Counted from the stretch's first letter, positions 10,644-20,426 are shown. The stretch is DNA of 64,000 nt from Earliella scabrosa (GCA_022605405.1 JABYQQ010000037.1:1-64000); one strand, 5' to 3'. Notes: generated from the sequence alone by a model not told the origin. A program made the numbers and translations.

Positions 10644-13600
10644 ATGGTCGACATCGACATTCAGCTCACTAAAGAGGAGACGGAGTATCTTGGGACGTTC
10701 CTCGACTCCTGGACGTCCAAGTCACGCAAGGAAAAGAACACTCTCAAGAACACCATCGTGACGAAGATTCTTCAGGATCGGCAGCATGATCCCGAGGACA
10801 TGTGGGCCCGGGCTTTCATGAAATTGGTATGTCGCCCCATTTCACAAGCCACATCGAACCATCTAACGTGCATGCCGGGTGTGTATGATCAGAAGGTCGC
10901 TTCGTGGATGTCGAACCATGTCACCAATCGTAACAACCGCCTCCCGCGCGTTCTCAAGACCCTTTGGACTGGCCGTGAGGTGTACTGTATTAAGCATGTC
11001 GACGATGTCGTCGCGGAGACCGAGCGGATGGTCGCTGCTGGTGTCCACCACATCGCCGCTGTTAACAAAGCCCGTGCGAGTCTCTGGAACGACCTGTCGG
11101 ACGACGAGAAGCACGAGTGGGAGACGATGGCCGAGCAGTGGAACATTGAGGGGCCGGATGAGGAGGTGCGTGCTGAGTGAGTATTAACTCTGACTCGGGC
11201 GGCACGGTGCACCCGGGATGGCCGGTCAATGCTGACTGATGTGTTACAAGAATAGCAGAGAAACGGCTGCCAGACTGGGTTCAAGGCTTCACGGCGCTCC
11301 TGAGCGATCAAGCTTCAGCAATCGTGTGGATCTACTTCTACTACTTGGACAAGAACGGGAAGCTGAAGTCTGGACGGTATGTAACCGGCTATACCGGGCA
11401 GACCGGTCGCTTATGTCGGACCTGGCAGGTTTGACTCGACGATGATGTGGCACGACCAGGATCCTTCTGTTCCCTGTTTTGTAGACCTCTATCCTAACTG
11501 GCATAAAGATCCCAGTCGTTACTATGCCAAGTACTCGATGCGTGCACTTCTCGGTGACGACTCGGACTCGGATTCCGTGCCGGGCCCCCCAGAGGCTGCG
11601 GAGTACGAGTTTGAGTTTTTCGACGACGGACTCCCCATCCTACCTCCAATTTCGCTCTTCCGCACCAAGCCTCCCAAGGAGAAAGTTATGCGGCGCTTCC
11701 TCAATGCACACTGGGGTGAGTGCAGTCGAACCTTGACCCGGGCGGACCGGGCGGACCGGGCTGACCGGTCGATTCAGAACAGGCCAGTGGGGGCTTCAGC
11801 GACCAGGTGGCCTGGGGCGACGTCGCGGCAAACAACGCCACGACCTTCTATGAGGACGTTGTCCCTGAGGGCCTTGTCGTGAAGGATCCCGTCAAGATGC
11901 CCGACGCGGATCTTACAGCCTGGTGGAGTCGCATCCTTGAGCTCCAGCAATCGCAAGACCCCGACGAGCGGGCCCTGTTCCAGGCGTGGTGGCACAACCA
12001 CAAGCGCATGGAGCTTGGTCCGCCTGAGAACGCCCGCAAAAGCAAGAAGAAACAGGGGAAGCGGACGATGGCTGTGCGACCACCCCCTCCCGGCGCACGC
12101 AGCCGGCCGACCCGGGCCCAGAGCGCACCTTCTCCAGAGACCGAAACGAGAAAGTCCAAGGGAAAACCTGGCACCGGGAAGAAGTCTGGCGCATCATCCA
12201 AACATCGTGGTCGTCGCCGGCGCCGGGACAGTGAGGAGGAAGACACAGCACAGAGCTCTGAAGAGTCATCCGAAGATGAGCCGGTCCCGGTTGACTCGGA
12301 CGGCAGTCCCGACACCGTGGACCTGCCACCCCGCAAAGGCACCTCTGGGCGTCCGGTCCGAGCACGTCCTCGCCGCCGTCAGCCATCCCCAGATCCCCCA
12401 CGACAGGAGCTTCTCGACGACATCGTGCCAGGGCCACAGAATGCGATCCTTGCTACAGACGATATGACCATCGTCGACCCGCGTGTACCGCCTCTTGACA
12501 AGATCGTCACGTTGGCTCACGGGAAGCCGCCGACGTGGGTGGCACACGATCCGGTTCGGGTGTTTCCCTATCTTTGGTCCCTCGCCAAGGACAAGGAGTA
12601 CCGGGACTTTCTCATCTCGTGGAAGCATATGGTGCGTCCATCCTATACCAAAACAGTCGCAATGCTCAAGTCATGCTAGTTCCGTCGACGGTCCACGCTG
12701 CTTAGTGGTGGAGTTGGGGAGTGGGCGACCTGGGACTCAGGCGATTTCGGCGTGCCTGCCAAGGTTCACAAAACCAGAACCCTCTGGTCCGATCTGCTGG
12801 CCTGGGTGTCTGCCTATGCCCCAGGCGCATCTTCCTCTGCACGTGAAGTTCAACAATGGTCGCTCGTGGTAGGCCTGATGCTCCGGGATGCCCACATCGC
12901 AAACTCGATCGATCCGACCGACCCGGCCGCACCGGTACCCGGCCAGGGCCCGGAGCATCTCCGCTTGAGCACGTCCAGCTTTGCGGACATCATCAATGTC
13001 ATCCTTCCAGCATGCGATCGCTCTCATTGGGATCTGGTCAGCGCGCCGTCAGGCGAACTCCCATCTGCAACAGCCCGGGCAGACCCACCCCGGAAACCGC
13101 CCAGCACCAACCGCCCATCCCAAACCACAGCACGTCCTCCTCCAGTCGTCAAAGGACGGCATGGGAAACCGCCTGGAATTCCTGCTCGAAGTATGGTGTT
13201 TGACAGGTCCTCTGCGGATGAAGTCGAGGACGTCATCATGCGTGACTCCTCTCCCCCTCGGCCGATCCCTGTTACAGCCAAGCTCCCTCCCAAACCGATT
13301 GTATACATTCAGAGTCGACCGCCATCTGGATGGTCGACACCCACGGCTCGTGCTGAGAGTCCATCCACCCCGCCCTCTCCATCCATCTCCCCCACCTCGC
13401 CCGCTCCAGCCGCATCACCCGGGCCATCCGGTCGTACCTCGCCACCGACCGGCGAATCCATCACAGCAGCCTTACGGGCAATCAAGGAGGGAAAGAGACC
13501 GGGTACGTTGGTTGGTATTTATTTCCTCCTGCTCCCGTACTAAATGTTGCTTATGGGCCGACTGGGATACAACATGGACAGCTGCCGGAGACACCGCTCA

Positions 13601-13805
13601 AGCCGGTCCCTCCGAGGGGCCCGACGGGGGGCCTTCGAACGCAGGGGAGGCTGAGGGGGATCAGATGAACGTCGACGAGGAAATTCCAGAGGTTCCTCAG
13701 CAGAAGCCAAAGGGGGGGAAGAAGGCAGCTGCAGCTGTGCGTGCGGCACAATTGCCTGCGCCAGTCCGTCGGAGCACACGCGTTGGTAAGAAGTCCACCC
13801 GGTAA
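10644..13805 (+). CDS. Large HMG-box-like, largely disordered nuclear protein
   Basis: Starts MVDIDIQLTKEETEYL and ends RRSTRVGKKSTR; roughly 950 aa over at least six exons. The N-terminal third has VNKARASLWNDLSDDEKHEW then WNIEGPDEE, resembling the second half of an HMG box, so weak DNA binding is possible. The middle is basic and acidic low complexity (KSKKKQGKR, KHRGRRRRRDSEEE). A folded-looking stretch follows (KEYRDFLISWKHM, WSDLLAWVSAYAP, SFADIINVILPACDRSHWDL). Three consecutive introns (about 11177-11238, 11379-11420 and 11720-11780) each contain one CCGG cluster of 9-bp spacing. The junction at about 11720-11785 does not close cleanly in frame with the simplest splice sites, so that boundary is unresolved. 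Divergent from TET/JBP. I infer a chromatin role. Confidence 0.65.
11192..11227. repeat. Intronic 9-bp CCGG cluster (4 nonamers)
   Basis: GACTCGGGC, GGCACGGTG, CACCCGGGA and TGGCCGGTC follow without gaps, with NCGG at positions 4-7 of every nonamer. It lies inside an intron, so coding constraint cannot explain it. Confidence 0.85.
11382..11408. repeat. Intronic 9-bp CCGG cluster (3 nonamers)
   Basis: TAACCGGCT, ATACCGGGC and AGACCGGTC are consecutive, with CCGG at positions 4-7 of each, in the next intron of the same gene. Confidence 0.85.
11735..11770. repeat. Intronic 9-bp CCGG cluster (4 nonamers)
   Basis: GACCCGGGC, GGACCGGGC, GGACCGGGC and TGACCGGTC are consecutive, with CCGG at positions 4-7 of each, in the third intron of the run. 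Confidence 0.85.
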
Positions 13806-13978
13806 CCCTCCTTGCATCACACGGTTGTAATTGTACAGAGTTATGAAATCTGCAATTTTGCATCTTGCTCAACTTCCATCTTTGAATTTCTACAAAGTCG
13901 TGTAATGCTCAGATCGAACAGCTTGGGTGAAACACATGTTGCGCGGCAATGATACTACAACACAGAAACTAACGACTT

Positions 13979-16395
13979 CTAATTGTTCTCGATCTCACCA
14001 GACTCCTGCTGCTGTCCATGAGCGTCCTCCCCGGTGTCTCCCTGTGCTTCTACATTGTCGATGGCGTCGTTGGGGTGGGGCTCGGGGTTCTGCTCTGGCA
14101 CAGACAGGTCGGCCGGGCCATCCGGTTGCGAGTCGGCCGGACCATCCGGCTCCGGGTCGGCCGGGCCATCCGGCTGTGGGTCGGCCGGACCTTCCAGCTG
14201 TGGGTCGGCCGGACCTTCCGGTTGTGGCTGAATCTCCCCTCCCTCCCGCTGCTCTGGATGCCCTTCGGGGGTGGCACGCGGATCTTCTTTGCCTGCTTGT
14301 GTGGGGGAGGCAAGTGGAGTACCAGCGCGCCCAGGGTGTGACGGATCCTTGTTGCTCTGCCCAGATGCAGTGGCCGCCTCCTCCTGATGTGGGCCCAGTT
14401 CCCCAGTGCCAACGGGCTGGACATCGGCGGGCTGTGCATTCTCCGGAACTGCACTGGTAGCATGCGGATGGGTGGCCGGCGAAATGCCAAGTGCCTTCTC
14501 CAAGGCGACGAATCGCGCCATGAGGTCGTTCTGACTGGCCTGCTTATGTTCCAGTGCAGCGTGGAGCCACTTCTGGTGGCCGCGGACAATGTCGATCTCC
14601 TGGCGCAGATCCCGAACCTCTTCTAGGAGGGCGTCGAGCTGGCTGCTCTGGTCCTCAAAGGGCAGCGCAGGAGATGGGGGATGAGCCGGACCAGCCGACC
14701 CGGCCGGTCCACCCGGTCCACCCGAGGCACTGCGGCGCTGCGTCTGGACCACCTCCATCGTTTTCCAATCAGCTGTATCAAAGACAGATTAGTAGATGAA
14801 CTCCAAAGATGCTCTAATAGAAACCTCACCCGGCTCTGGACGGACAATGAGGGCGACTCTGCGTGCAGGTTTCCCTGAGGAGGGCCCGGGTGGGCCGGTG
14901 GGACCGGGTGTCTGCTCATCATCGTTCGCGAGCTCATCGACCTCCTCGTCCTCACTCTCAACAACCATGGCTTCCTTGCGCTTCATAGCCTGTTGCCTCT
15001 TGGTGCGACGCTTCTTCGGCTTGACCTGACTGGCCTTCCCTGTGTGTGCGGACTTGACACTCTGCGGGGGGGCAGCCTCGTCTTCGGAGTCCGAAGTGGG
15101 ATGCGGACGGGCCGTGCCAATCCATTTTGAGGGCTTGAGGGCGCGGATCTGGTTCAGGAACCATTTCGGAGGCTTGAAGGTGGGGTCGTCGTCGAACTCG
15201 TCTGGGAGCTGCTCACTGAGAGGGCTGTCCTCTTCAGAAGCGTTCTGGGCCCACGTGTATAGGATCCAGCGCCGCTGCTCGTTCGACCATCGTCCGCCGC
15301 GTGGGTGTATTGCAGAGTGGCTGCACGTCGCCTTCTGCTTGGCACACTTGTTGCAAGTCGTGCCCTGCGCGAAGTTGATGCGGCAGCTGCCTTGACGCTT
15401 CATGCAAGCCTTGCACCGCACCGGCTAGATAGGGAGTGAGTATGTTTGGGAGAGGCGGGAGATACCACGCACCATCGGAACCCAGGTGTCCAGCAATGTT
15501 CCGTCAACCGGCTCCCACTCCGAAGGCAGGGGCCCCAACTCCACCTCCGGGTTCTCGTCCCCGCTGCCGGGATCCGAGCCCTCGTACTCCTCCTCCTCTA
15601 TGGCCTTCTTCACCCGCTTGCGGGCAGTGGGTGCATCGTCGCGCTTGCGCTTTCCCTTCTCTGTATTGGGCTTTGCTTTGGGCGGGGGCGAGGGTGGGGG
15701 CTTAGCAGAGCCGGCGGTCTTCTTCTGCGTGGAGGAACGTGTGTTGTGGTGGGGTTGAGTGGGAGGAGCCGGTGGGGGGGAAGCTGGGGGTGGTTTGGAC
15801 GCTGCAGCCGGCTTGGACGGTCTGGCCGGTGGCCCCGGCTGAGCCTTCGCCTTGCCCTTCCGGTCACCAGCCGTAGCTACAGGCGTAGTTTGACATGTAT
15901 GAATAAAATGAATGAGAATTGAACTTACAGGGCTGAGCAGACAATGCCCCACTGGTCTTGTGTGAGACTTCCTCCACGGCTGTACATCCAACCCATCATC
16001 AGAACTTGGTGCAACCAGACAGCAAGTGAAAACGCACCATACTGGCTCCACCAGCCCTTTTTGGGTCGCAACTGGTAGCCCTCGTCGATGATGAAAGGGG
16101 GGAGGTCCTTGAGTCCGTCTTGGGCGGGTTCCAAGGCCTCAATGTTGACCACACGCTTATGGTCGTTCCACGCAGCGTTGTACTCCCGGAGATAGGCGAT
16201 GACGAATGGCGGGAGAACGGTAGATGTTGTGACACTTCTGCATAGTGTCGCGATGTGATCGAGTTGTTTGCGGAAAGGGACCTCCCAAGCGGCTCGGGCG
16301 GGATGGTCGGGGGCAGGTCGGACGCACCACGCGGACTGAGCATCTTCACTGGCTGAGATGATGGTGTCGCGGAGGCTCTTGGTGGCGTCGGACAT
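13979..16395 (-). CDS. Zn2Cys6 (Gal4-type) zinc-cluster protein with coiled coil
   Basis: Starts MSDATKSLRDTI at 16395 and ends SGEIENN at 13979; four or more exons. The N-terminal domain (YLREYNAAWNDHKRVVN, KKGWWSQYGAFSLAVW) is unrecognised and is followed by a basic, proline-rich linker (KGKRKRDDAPTARKRVKK). At about 15430-15320 a zinc cluster reads CKACMKRQGSC then CNKCAKQKATC: C-x2-C-x6-C-x9-C-x2-C-x6-C, the exact Zn2Cys6 spacing. A predicted coiled coil follows (LDALLEEVRDLRQEIDIV...MARFVALEKALG), then a 9-residue repeat of the type EGPADPQPD, about five copies, encoded by a 27-bp repeat that is itself three 9-bp CCGG periods. Zn2Cys6 proteins typically bind CGG triplets as dimers, so the CGG-rich arrays of this element are natural candidate targets (inference). 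An internal rather than N-terminal cluster is unusual. Confidence 0.75.
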
Positions 16396-16470
16396 CGCAG
16401 AGACAGAGGTGAGAGGGAAGCAGAAAGACAGTGATATGTGAAGCAAGAGGAAGGACAGAATCCGGAGGGG

Positions 16471-16490
16471 ACGCGACGCGACGCGACGCG
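16471..16490. repeat. (ACGCG)4 microrepeat upstream of the zinc-cluster gene
   Basis: Four perfect ACGCG pentamers lie about 75 bp upstream of the minus-strand start codon. The unit resembles the ACGCG core recognised by fungal MBF-type cell-cycle regulators, but it may simply be a microsatellite. Confidence 0.6.
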
Positions 16491-16653
16491 AGAAATTTGA
16501 GCGCTTCATTCTGGCCAAAGTCACGTGACTTCAAACTTAGAGCTTCAACAGCCGTACGACCCATTTCAGTAAGGTCCCGTCAATCGAGCCACACAGAGTG
16601 AGTGGCATTGTCAGTAATTTCGTTTAGCAACTGACGGGCACAACGACACACAG

Positions 16654-18577
16654 ATGGCCTCTCCCCGCAAGTTCAGAGCAATCGCTGACGAATGTGATGA
16701 AACCTCGGACTCTGGCAGCGAATATGAGCCATCTAGGCAAGTCACCCACAAGTGCATTGTAAGTTTCACCCTAACCTACGCATGCAGCGGCTCTCTCGAC
16801 GGTCCATTTGGACAACCTGCCCTTCAAGAGGGTCCATTTGGCGAATCTCACGCACGAGCAGAGCCACATTCACCCGACAGGCCGCAGATGGCCCAAGCCC
16901 GGCCCAAGCCGCATCCGCGAAAGGTTGGAGGAAGAGGTAATTTGCGCCGATGCGTCCATTTATTGTTCCGTAGTTAACCGTAATTTGCTAGACACAAAGA
17001 CGTCCGACAACGCTGGAAACTTATCTGTGGCCGGCCAATCAGGTTCCGGGCCAGCCGGCTTGACTGGCTCCGGGCCAGCCGGTGGGACCGGCCCCGGTCT
17101 GGCCGGTCCCTTCGGGTTTGCCAACGTGGGTGGTCCATTTGGAGGTGGTGGGTCCTCAGACAGATTGTTTGGAGGGGCTGCATTGGGCACAACGGCTAGT
17201 CACTCTTTTGGGCCTGTGAACATGGCAGGTTCATCTGGATCGGCCCTGCCATCGGGAGGGCTACCAATTGAAGGGCCTTTTGGTATTACCGGTGCCAGCC
17301 AGCACACAGGTGGGCTCAATCTTCATGACTTTTGGGCTTTAATAACTAATCCGATACTGCTCAATGGGTGCAGCGCCACAGCATCCAGTGTATAAGTTGT
17401 TCTCCACGCCATCAGACCTGTACGGTAGTGCTGGTTCCACCAGGAAGGCCGGGGTCATCGGTCTATTTGGAACTGACACGGTTGGAGTGGCAACCCCCTC
17501 AAGCTCTCAAGGTAGGGACTAACACACTATTCTAGCTGCTGGGATTCGGTACTAATTGTTAAATTGGCTGAAGGCATGCAGGAGAAAGACAGACGGTACC
17601 AATTGTCCGGTACCGGGGTGGCCGGGAGCACCGGCCCATCCGGTGGCACCGGTCTGTTCGGATTTACGATGACAGGCAGTCCTTTGGAGACTTCTCCGGT
17701 CTCTCGAGGAATGCTTGAGATGCAATCAGGGCCAAGGCCCAGTCCTCCCAACCCAAACGCTCCTGTGGGGCCGTTGAAGACACTGGATCAAAGTCCAGCA
17801 TCCGGGCCGTTTGGATGGCAACCCGAGATACATGCACCGGCAATCTCGAATTCTACCATTACCACATCGGAGGGCCCCTTCGGCTTTCCTCCTCTTGTTG
17901 GTGAGGAATCCGGGGCATCCGATGCCCAGACAGCTATGGAGGGTCCGTTTGGATTGCCACAGGAACCGGAGAGTGGACCATTCGGATGGCAAGCCAATGT
18001 GAGTCAACACATTGGCAGCACAAAACAGCCATGCTAACTATGCCACTTGATCTAATCTTTGCAGATACATTCTCACTCACCAGACGGCAATAGTCAGAAT
18101 GCTCCCACTCCCACTCCACCCGCTGCTATCCCGGCTCGGCGGTCGGCCCGGCTTGCACTGGAGACCGTTCAGGCCGCTCAGCCCGCATATCATCCCCCAT
18201 CATCTGTGGCTCCTAGTGGAGGGTCAGGTGTGCAACCTAAAGTCTTCTCAACGGGTCAGACATGTATTGAGATTGAAAAACCCCTCATCTCAACGGCTGT
18301 GCCAGATGATAGGCCATCTGGCTCGAAGACCGGGTCGTCCGGTCCATTCGGTATTCCGGCTGAACGCCACCCTGGGGGACCCTTCGACGGTACCATGAAC
18401 CCTTCGCAATTCCTACGCGACGAAAAGCGGGCTTGGGAGCGCGTACTCCGAGCACATGACCGTTTGCACGCTCTGTCAACCCGTGCCTCTATCCGTCAAT
18501 GGCAAAATTACAATGATGCGCTTGTGGAGGCAGTTGCAGGAGACGTGGGCACAGCGATGGTGTTGGACGACGCGTAA
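16654..18577 (+). CDS. GPFG/GLFG-repeat protein resembling an FG nucleoporin
   Basis: Starts MASPRKFRAIADECDE and ends TAMVLDDA; about six exons. The first intron is probably GC-AG (GCAAGT at 16739, 51 nt). The spliced protein contains about 13 FG dipeptides, mostly GPFG (DGPFGQ, EGPFGE, AGPFGF, GGPFGG, EGPFGI, SGPFGW twice, EGPFGF, EGPFGL, SGPFGI) plus two true GLFG (IGLFGT, TGLFGF), spaced by polar Ser/Thr/Gly/Pro linkers. Near the C-terminus are ARRSARLA and a predicted helix (FLRDEKRAWERVLRAHDRLH). GLFG/FG repeats form the selective phase of nuclear pores and some form condensates. A role in nuclear entry or tethering of the transposition complex is inference. Two segments (17046-17106 and 17607-17652) are CCGG clusters of 9-bp period, giving collagen-like triplets that are probably incidental. 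Confidence 0.7.
17607..17652. repeat. Exonic 9-bp CCGG cluster (5 in exact register)
   Basis: CCGG starts at 17613, 17622, 17631, 17640 and 17649, exactly 9 bp apart, with an extra copy at 17607. It lies inside the FG-repeat coding exon. Confidence 0.9.
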
Positions 18578-18869
18578 GAGACAATGTTTTGACTTTTGCG
18601 CGACGAGCGAGCGGAGTTGCTGAAGCTCTATCAGGTGGACTTACCCTATTCCAATAATTACGTTGGGCCAGACCGCGGCGACGTCGGAGGATGACGATGG
18701 GAGCAGTACATCTGCATAGTACACCACTTGGCATTGCGACTAAAATATATACACGTCCTTTGATTAATTCATTGTTGGGTAGCCCTGATGCTGTCAGTGC
18801 CATGATTGAAATGTCAACCAGGAAACAACATGTATCCGTCTTGGGCGGTGGCACCGGTGGACCCGGCTG
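18578..18869. other. 3' flank of the FG-repeat gene
   Basis: No gene recognised. It contains the presumed 3' UTR of the FG-repeat gene and leads into the right satellite arm. Confidence 0.4.
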
Positions 18870-19717
18870 AAGGTAGGAGCACATCTCTCTCTCCATCTGG
18901 TTGAATGCCGTCCTGGTCTGCTGTGCAACCAGTTTCAGAGGGCATTATGGTGTCTGGGTAGTCAGCCCAGGGCCGGCGCACACCCAGATTGTATTCCGGG
19001 TACCGCTGGTGTGAGCAAGCCGGGTGACCCGGCTAGAGGTAGGAGCACATCTCTCTCTCCATCTGGTTGAATACCGCCCCGGTCTGCTGTGCAACCAGTC
19101 CGATAAGGCATTACGGTGTCTGGGTAGTTACTTCAGGGTTGGCGCACCCCCAGATCGTATCCCAGGTGCCGCTGGTGTGAGCAAGCCGGTGCGCCCGGCT
19201 CTAGACAGAAGCACATCTCTCTCTCCATCTGGCTGAATCCCACCCCGGTCTGCTGTGCAACCAGTCCGAAAAGGCATTACGGTGTCTGGGTAGTGACTTC
19301 AGAGTTGGCGCACCCCCAGATCGTATCCCAGGTGCCGCTGGTGTGAGCAGGCCGGTCAACCCGGCTCGAGGTAGGAGCACATCTCTCTCTCCATCTGGTT
19401 GAATACTGTCCCGGTCTGCTGTGCAACCAGTTTCGGAGGGCATTATGGTGTCTGGGTAGTCAGCCCAGGGCCGGCGCACACCCAGATTGTATTCTGGCTC
19501 CTGCTGGCGGGAGCAAGCCGGGCAGCCCGGCTCAAGGTAGGAGCACATCTCTCTCTCCATCTGGTTGAATCCTGCCCCGCTTTGCTGTGCAACCAGTCCA
19601 AAAGGGCATTACAGTGTCCGGTTGGTCACCTCAGAGTCGGCGCACACCCAGATTGTATTCCGGGTACCGCTGGTGTGAGCAAGCCGGTGCGCCCGGCTCT
19701 AGACAGAAGCACATCTC
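18870..19717 (-). repeat. 166-bp satellite, right arm (inverted relative to the left arm)
   Basis: The marker AGCACATCTC recurs at 18879, 19044, 19210, 19376, 19542 and 19708, a period of 165-166 bp and six occurrences as on the left. The blocks at 727-1092 and 19024-19390 give identical translated products from opposite strands, so they are essentially perfect inverted copies. Confidence 0.95.
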
Positions 19718-20160
19718 CCACTCCATCTCAGCAGATTCTGATTCAGATATGCTGTGCCACCCACTCTCTACACCTTCCATGATGTTTGGTAATTTTGCCA
19801 GACTCCATGGAGAACTAGGGCAAACTCCATGCCCTGGGTTAGATTTGGAAGCCGGCTGGTGCAACCCACCCAATCGTGCGAAACATGAAGTACTACTAAC
19901 AGCGGCAACAGTGTAGAGTGAACCATATCATAGCATCATTGTGTATGATGAAGTGAGAGATCATTAGACTACAGAGCTCCAACCGCAGCTACTAGGCAGC
20001 TGAACATGTCGCCTTGAGACAGTACAGATACAAGTTGTCATTAAGTACACGGTGTGCTGTCCCTCTGTATGCCTGCTGGTATGCCTGCTGTATGCCCATA
20101 ACTGTACTATGCATGCTTAAGATACTGTCCCAGACTCTCATCGTATCCAGTCAATGTGTG
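19718..20160. other. Right arm spacer without a recognised gene
   Basis: AT-richer DNA between the satellite and the terminal repeat. I see no convincing coding frame and no counterpart of the 34-bp arrays A and B. Confidence 0.5.
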
Positions 20161-20220
20161 CCAAAGTTGAGTGCTCTGACCCGGACCAACCGGTTTTGAC
20201 CGCATCCCCTGTGACCCCGC

Positions 20221-20301
20221 ACCGGCCGGTTCATTTGACTGCAATATGGCAAAACACCCCGGCCGCACCACTCCAGTGCCATAGAAATGGTCCCGGCCGG
20301 G
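20221..20301. repeat. Right-end CCGG palindromes
   Basis: ACCGGCCGGT at 20221, CCCGGCCGC at 20258 and CCCGGCCGGG at 20292; the last two are 34 bp apart, the same period as on the left. Confidence 0.8.
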
Positions 20302-20371
20302 CCCGGCTGGTCCACTGGAGTGGGCAATTGTCAGCCCGGCTCATACACTACAGTGAGGTATTTCTACTGAA
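20296..20371 (-). repeat. Right terminal inverted repeat
   Basis: Its reverse complement reads CGGGCCCGGC region outward to TTCAGTAGAAAT and matches 279-353, including a 45-bp block with one or two mismatches. Confidence 0.85.
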
Positions 20372-20376
20372 GTATG

Positions 20377-20385
20377 TGACACGAG
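20377..20385. repeat. Right copy of 9-bp direct repeat (probable target-site duplication)
   Basis: TGACACGAG, identical to 263-271 and directly abutting the right end of the element. Confidence 0.75.
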
Positions 20386-20426
20386 TCGTCAGAAGGGAAT
20401 CATGACACGGATCCAGCAGTACTGAC

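Larger units (their letters stand above)
272..20376. mobile_element. 20-kb composite KDZ (Kyakuja-Dileera-Zisupton) transposon carrying a TET/JBP gene
   Basis: The element is defined by near-terminal inverted repeats (279-353 against 20296-20371, sharing the core TTCAGTAGAAAT and a 45-bp block around CAATTGCCCACTCCAGTG), by 9-bp flanking direct repeats, and by inverted 166-bp satellite arms (731-1607 and 18870-19717; more than 350 bp of the two arms appears identical). It encodes a KDZ transposase and a TET/JBP 2-oxoglutarate dioxygenase, a pairing described for basidiomycetes (Iyer and colleagues, 2014). It also carries an unknown protein, an HMG-like protein, a Zn2Cys6 protein and an FG-repeat protein. 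Unlike the flanking DNA it is filled with clustered CCGG tetramers. The intact frames and near-identical arms suggest a young, possibly active copy. The exact outer bases are uncertain by a few nucleotides. Confidence 0.85.

Noticed and set aside
17040..17660. Collagen-like Gly-X-Y domain in the FG-repeat protein
   Set aside because: The triplets coincide with 9-bp CCGG trains that also occur in introns and in other frames, so they look like a by-product of the DNA motif.
272..20376. Starship-type or retroelement identity for the 20-kb element
   Set aside because: No tyrosine recombinase of the DUF3435 type, no reverse transcriptase and no long terminal repeats in direct orientation; the KDZ transposase with inverted ends fits better.
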